A DNA stretch of 64,000 nt, taken from assembly GCF_014266025.1 (NCBI RefSeq), contig NZ_JACMYC010000005.1:248001-312000 (forward strand). Reading direction: 5' to 3'. Shown here in pieces: positions 62,650 to 64,000 of this stretch. The notes beneath the pieces are model-generated. The model did not search any database, was not told the DNA's origin, and saw only the letters and a program-made list of their open reading frames with translations. How positions within the stretch are numbered: the first letter of the stretch is position 1; each line of letters starts with the position of its first letter. Made by a program: the position numbers and the translations under genes. This DNA is from Nocardioides deserti. Lineage in GTDB: Bacteria; Actinomycetota; Actinomycetes; Propionibacteriales; Nocardioidaceae.

Positions 62650-64000
62650 CTAGGGGAGGCCGGGGCGGACGTCGGGGACGAGGGAGGACCGCACCAGCTC
62701 GTGGAGGCGTACGACGCCGGCGCCGCCGGTCGCGGCGACGACCGACGCGACCACGGGCGTGCGCTGCGGGGTGACCGTGAGGTGGACCGCCCGGGCGGGC
62801 AGGCCGACCGCGAACCCGCGGTTCGGCGACACCTCGACCCGCTTGGCGGCCAGCTCGGCGCCGGACGCGTCGCGGGCGACGACCTCGACGACCCCGGTCG
62901 AGGTGGCCCCGGCGAGCACGAGGCGCTTGCGGCCGGGTGGGACGGCGGCGACCGTGGCCGTCTCCACGCCGGCCGTGGGGACGGCGTGCGCGAGGTCGCC
63001 GCCGACGAACGACCGCAGCGTCGCGGTGACCGGCCCGGTGGCGTCGACGACGAGCCCGAGCGCGCCGTCGGCGACGAGCGCGCCGAGCGTGGCCCCCAGC
63101 TGCACCCGGGCGACGGACTGCGGCGGGACGCGGACGTCCTCGATGCCCTCGGGCGCGAAGACGGAGCGCTCGTCGAGCACCCGCAGGGTCGCGCGGACCT
63201 CGGAGTCGCCGTCGTTCGCGACCAGGAGCGTCCGTTCGCCGATACCCACGGGGAGGCCGAGGAGGGTGAGCGAGGTCGCGGGCTCGGCCTGCGGCGGGAG
63301 GTGGTCCTCGGCTGCATCGCCGGCGCCGAGCTCGTCGACCCGGTCGAGCACCGCGGAGAAGACCCGGCCGCGCTGCGTGGTCACGCGCAGCGACAGCTCG
63401 TCGCGGCGCGGGAGCAGCTCGGCGAGGTCGAGCCGCACGCTGCTGCGCCCCGGCACGGCCACGCCGCGGAGCTCCGGCGCCTCGACGATCCCGGCGCGGC
63501 CGGTGACGACCACGTCGGCGACGGCGGCGCCGTTGTCGGGGTTGACCAGCTCGAGCACGGAGGAGTGGCCGGCGCCGGCGCCCACGCCGGTGAACCACTG
63601 CTCGGGCGCCGGGGCGGCGCACTCGGCGACGCGCAGCGGCCCGTCGGCGTACCGCCCGGCGACCAGGCCCGGCGCGAGCGCGTCCTCCGCGCGGACGACC
63701 ACCGGACGGTCGCCGAGACCGGGGACCTCGCCCAGGCGGCCGGGGGCGACCTCGACCGCCGACTCGTCGACCCCGGCTCCCGCGACGACGGTGCCGGACT
63801 CCCCCGAGGTCGTGGTCACGAGCACGGGCGACGCCAGGCCGGGGCACACGACGGACGCGGCGCCGAGGGCGGCCTCGACCGGTGACCGGTCGGGCAGCGG
63901 CGGCGTCTCGGTGCGAGTGAGGAGCACCGCGCCGCCGGTGAGCAGCGGCAGCAGGACCGCGAGCACGACGGTCACGTCGAGGACGCGCGAGGGGCGGGCC
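62650..64000 (-). CDS. DUF5719 family exported protein, probably cut by right edge
   Basis: At least 441 residues are visible from GTG 63973-63975, but the frame stays open to the window edge with RPSRVLDV before the first helix (TVVLAVLLPLLTGGAVLL), so the true start is likely outside. After the transmembrane or signal segment come beta-rich repeated modules with VLELVNPDNGAAVADVVV and ERTLLVANDGDSEVRATLRV. The family is actinobacterial and surface-located, with no known function; it sits by the zincin-like gene in many relatives. Confidence 0.78.
   Translation of the reverse strand, partial: ARPSRVLDVTVVLAVLLPLLTGGAVLLTRTETPPLPDRSPVEAALGAASVVCPGLASPVLVTTTSGESGTVVAGAGVDESAVEVAPGRLGEVPGLGDRPVVVRAEDALAPGLVAGRYADGPLRVAECAAPAPEQWFTGVGAGAGHSSVLELVNPDNGAAVADVVVTGRAGIVEAPELRGVAVPGRSSVRLDLAELLPRRDELSLRVTTQRGRVFSAVLDRVDELGAGDAAEDHLPPQAEPATSLTLLGLPVGIGERTLLVANDGDSEVRATLRVLDERSVFAPEGIEDVRVPPQSVARVQLGATLGALVADGALGLVVDATGPVTATLRSFVGGDLAHAVPTAGVETATVAAVPPGRKRLVLAGATSTGVVEVVARDASGAELAAKRVEVSPNRGFAVGLPARAVHLTVTPQRTPVVASVVAATGGAGVVRLHELVRSSLVPDVRPGLP

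Overview
The window is a high-GC (roughly 70% or more) actinobacterial chromosome segment. The best fit is a Nocardioides-like member of the Propionibacteriales. I base this on the codon bias (GTG starts are common), the DUF222/HNH '13E12'-type element, and gene order that I recognise from Mycobacterium and Streptomyces: moeZ - TetR - DUF3107 - ferritin-like - DEAD helicase; MgtE/CBS - DUF1003 - mrp - tatB; LysM - Rv3235-like - secA - orphan response regulator - hpf - comF-like - lpqB - mtrB - mtrA - ahcY; SIS protein - Trm112-like - manB - DUF3499 - zincin-like. These blocks are conserved housekeeping regions. Accessory genes are inserted between them.

Layout. 1-4.6 kb: moeZ (cut by the left edge), a TetR regulator, DUF3107, a ferritin-like protein and an RNA helicase. 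4.6-8.4 kb: a four-gene metal, siderophore or cobalamin-type ABC importer operon with a methyltransferase, behind a 23-bp dyad operator candidate. 8.4-10 kb: a DUF222/HNH mobile-type element bracketed by inverted REP-like repeats. A deleted copy of the same element lies at 56.3-56.5 kb. 10-16.1 kb: L,D-transpeptidase/ParA pair, SDR, PHP phosphoesterase, zinc-ribbon proteins, histidine phosphatase, MFS transporter. 16.1-19.6 kb: a MaoC hydratase and an acyl-CoA dehydrogenase that look like an ethylmalonyl-CoA-pathway pair and share an upstream motif. 17.3-29.5 kb: an accessory, probably cell-surface, region. It holds three paralogous sulfotransferase-like P-loop proteins, a LicD-like nucleotidyltransferase/methyltransferase fusion, a membrane-anchored EEP-fold phosphodiesterase, a secreted pseudo-cutinase/RCC1 fusion, a secreted phospholipase-D-like protein and a lipoprotein, many with overlapping start and stop codons.

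29.5-34.1 kb: MgtE-N/CBS protein, DUF1003, Mrp, TatB and small membrane proteins. 34.2-36.7 kb: cytochrome bd oxidase (cydAB) behind a perfect Rex operator. 36.8-43.2 kb: a PGRP-type amidase with a Tat-like signal, a kelch-like lipoprotein, USP, an amino-acid permease, LysM and Rv3235-like proteins. 43.3-56.1 kb: secA, YcaQ-like glycosylase, response regulator, hpf, comF-like, lpqB-mtrB-mtrA and ahcY. 56.6-64 kb: DUF808, acyltransferase, the manB neighbourhood and a DUF5719 protein cut by the right edge.

The most unusual material is the 17-29 kb surface-modification region, including a cutinase-like domain that appears to have lost its nucleophile. Next are the candidate operators: one Rex box, one Zur-like dyad, and a set of four related TetR-type sites in front of the TetR gene, the maoC gene, the acyl-CoA dehydrogenase gene and an acyltransferase gene. 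I found no rRNA, tRNA, CRISPR array or complete insertion sequence with a transposase.
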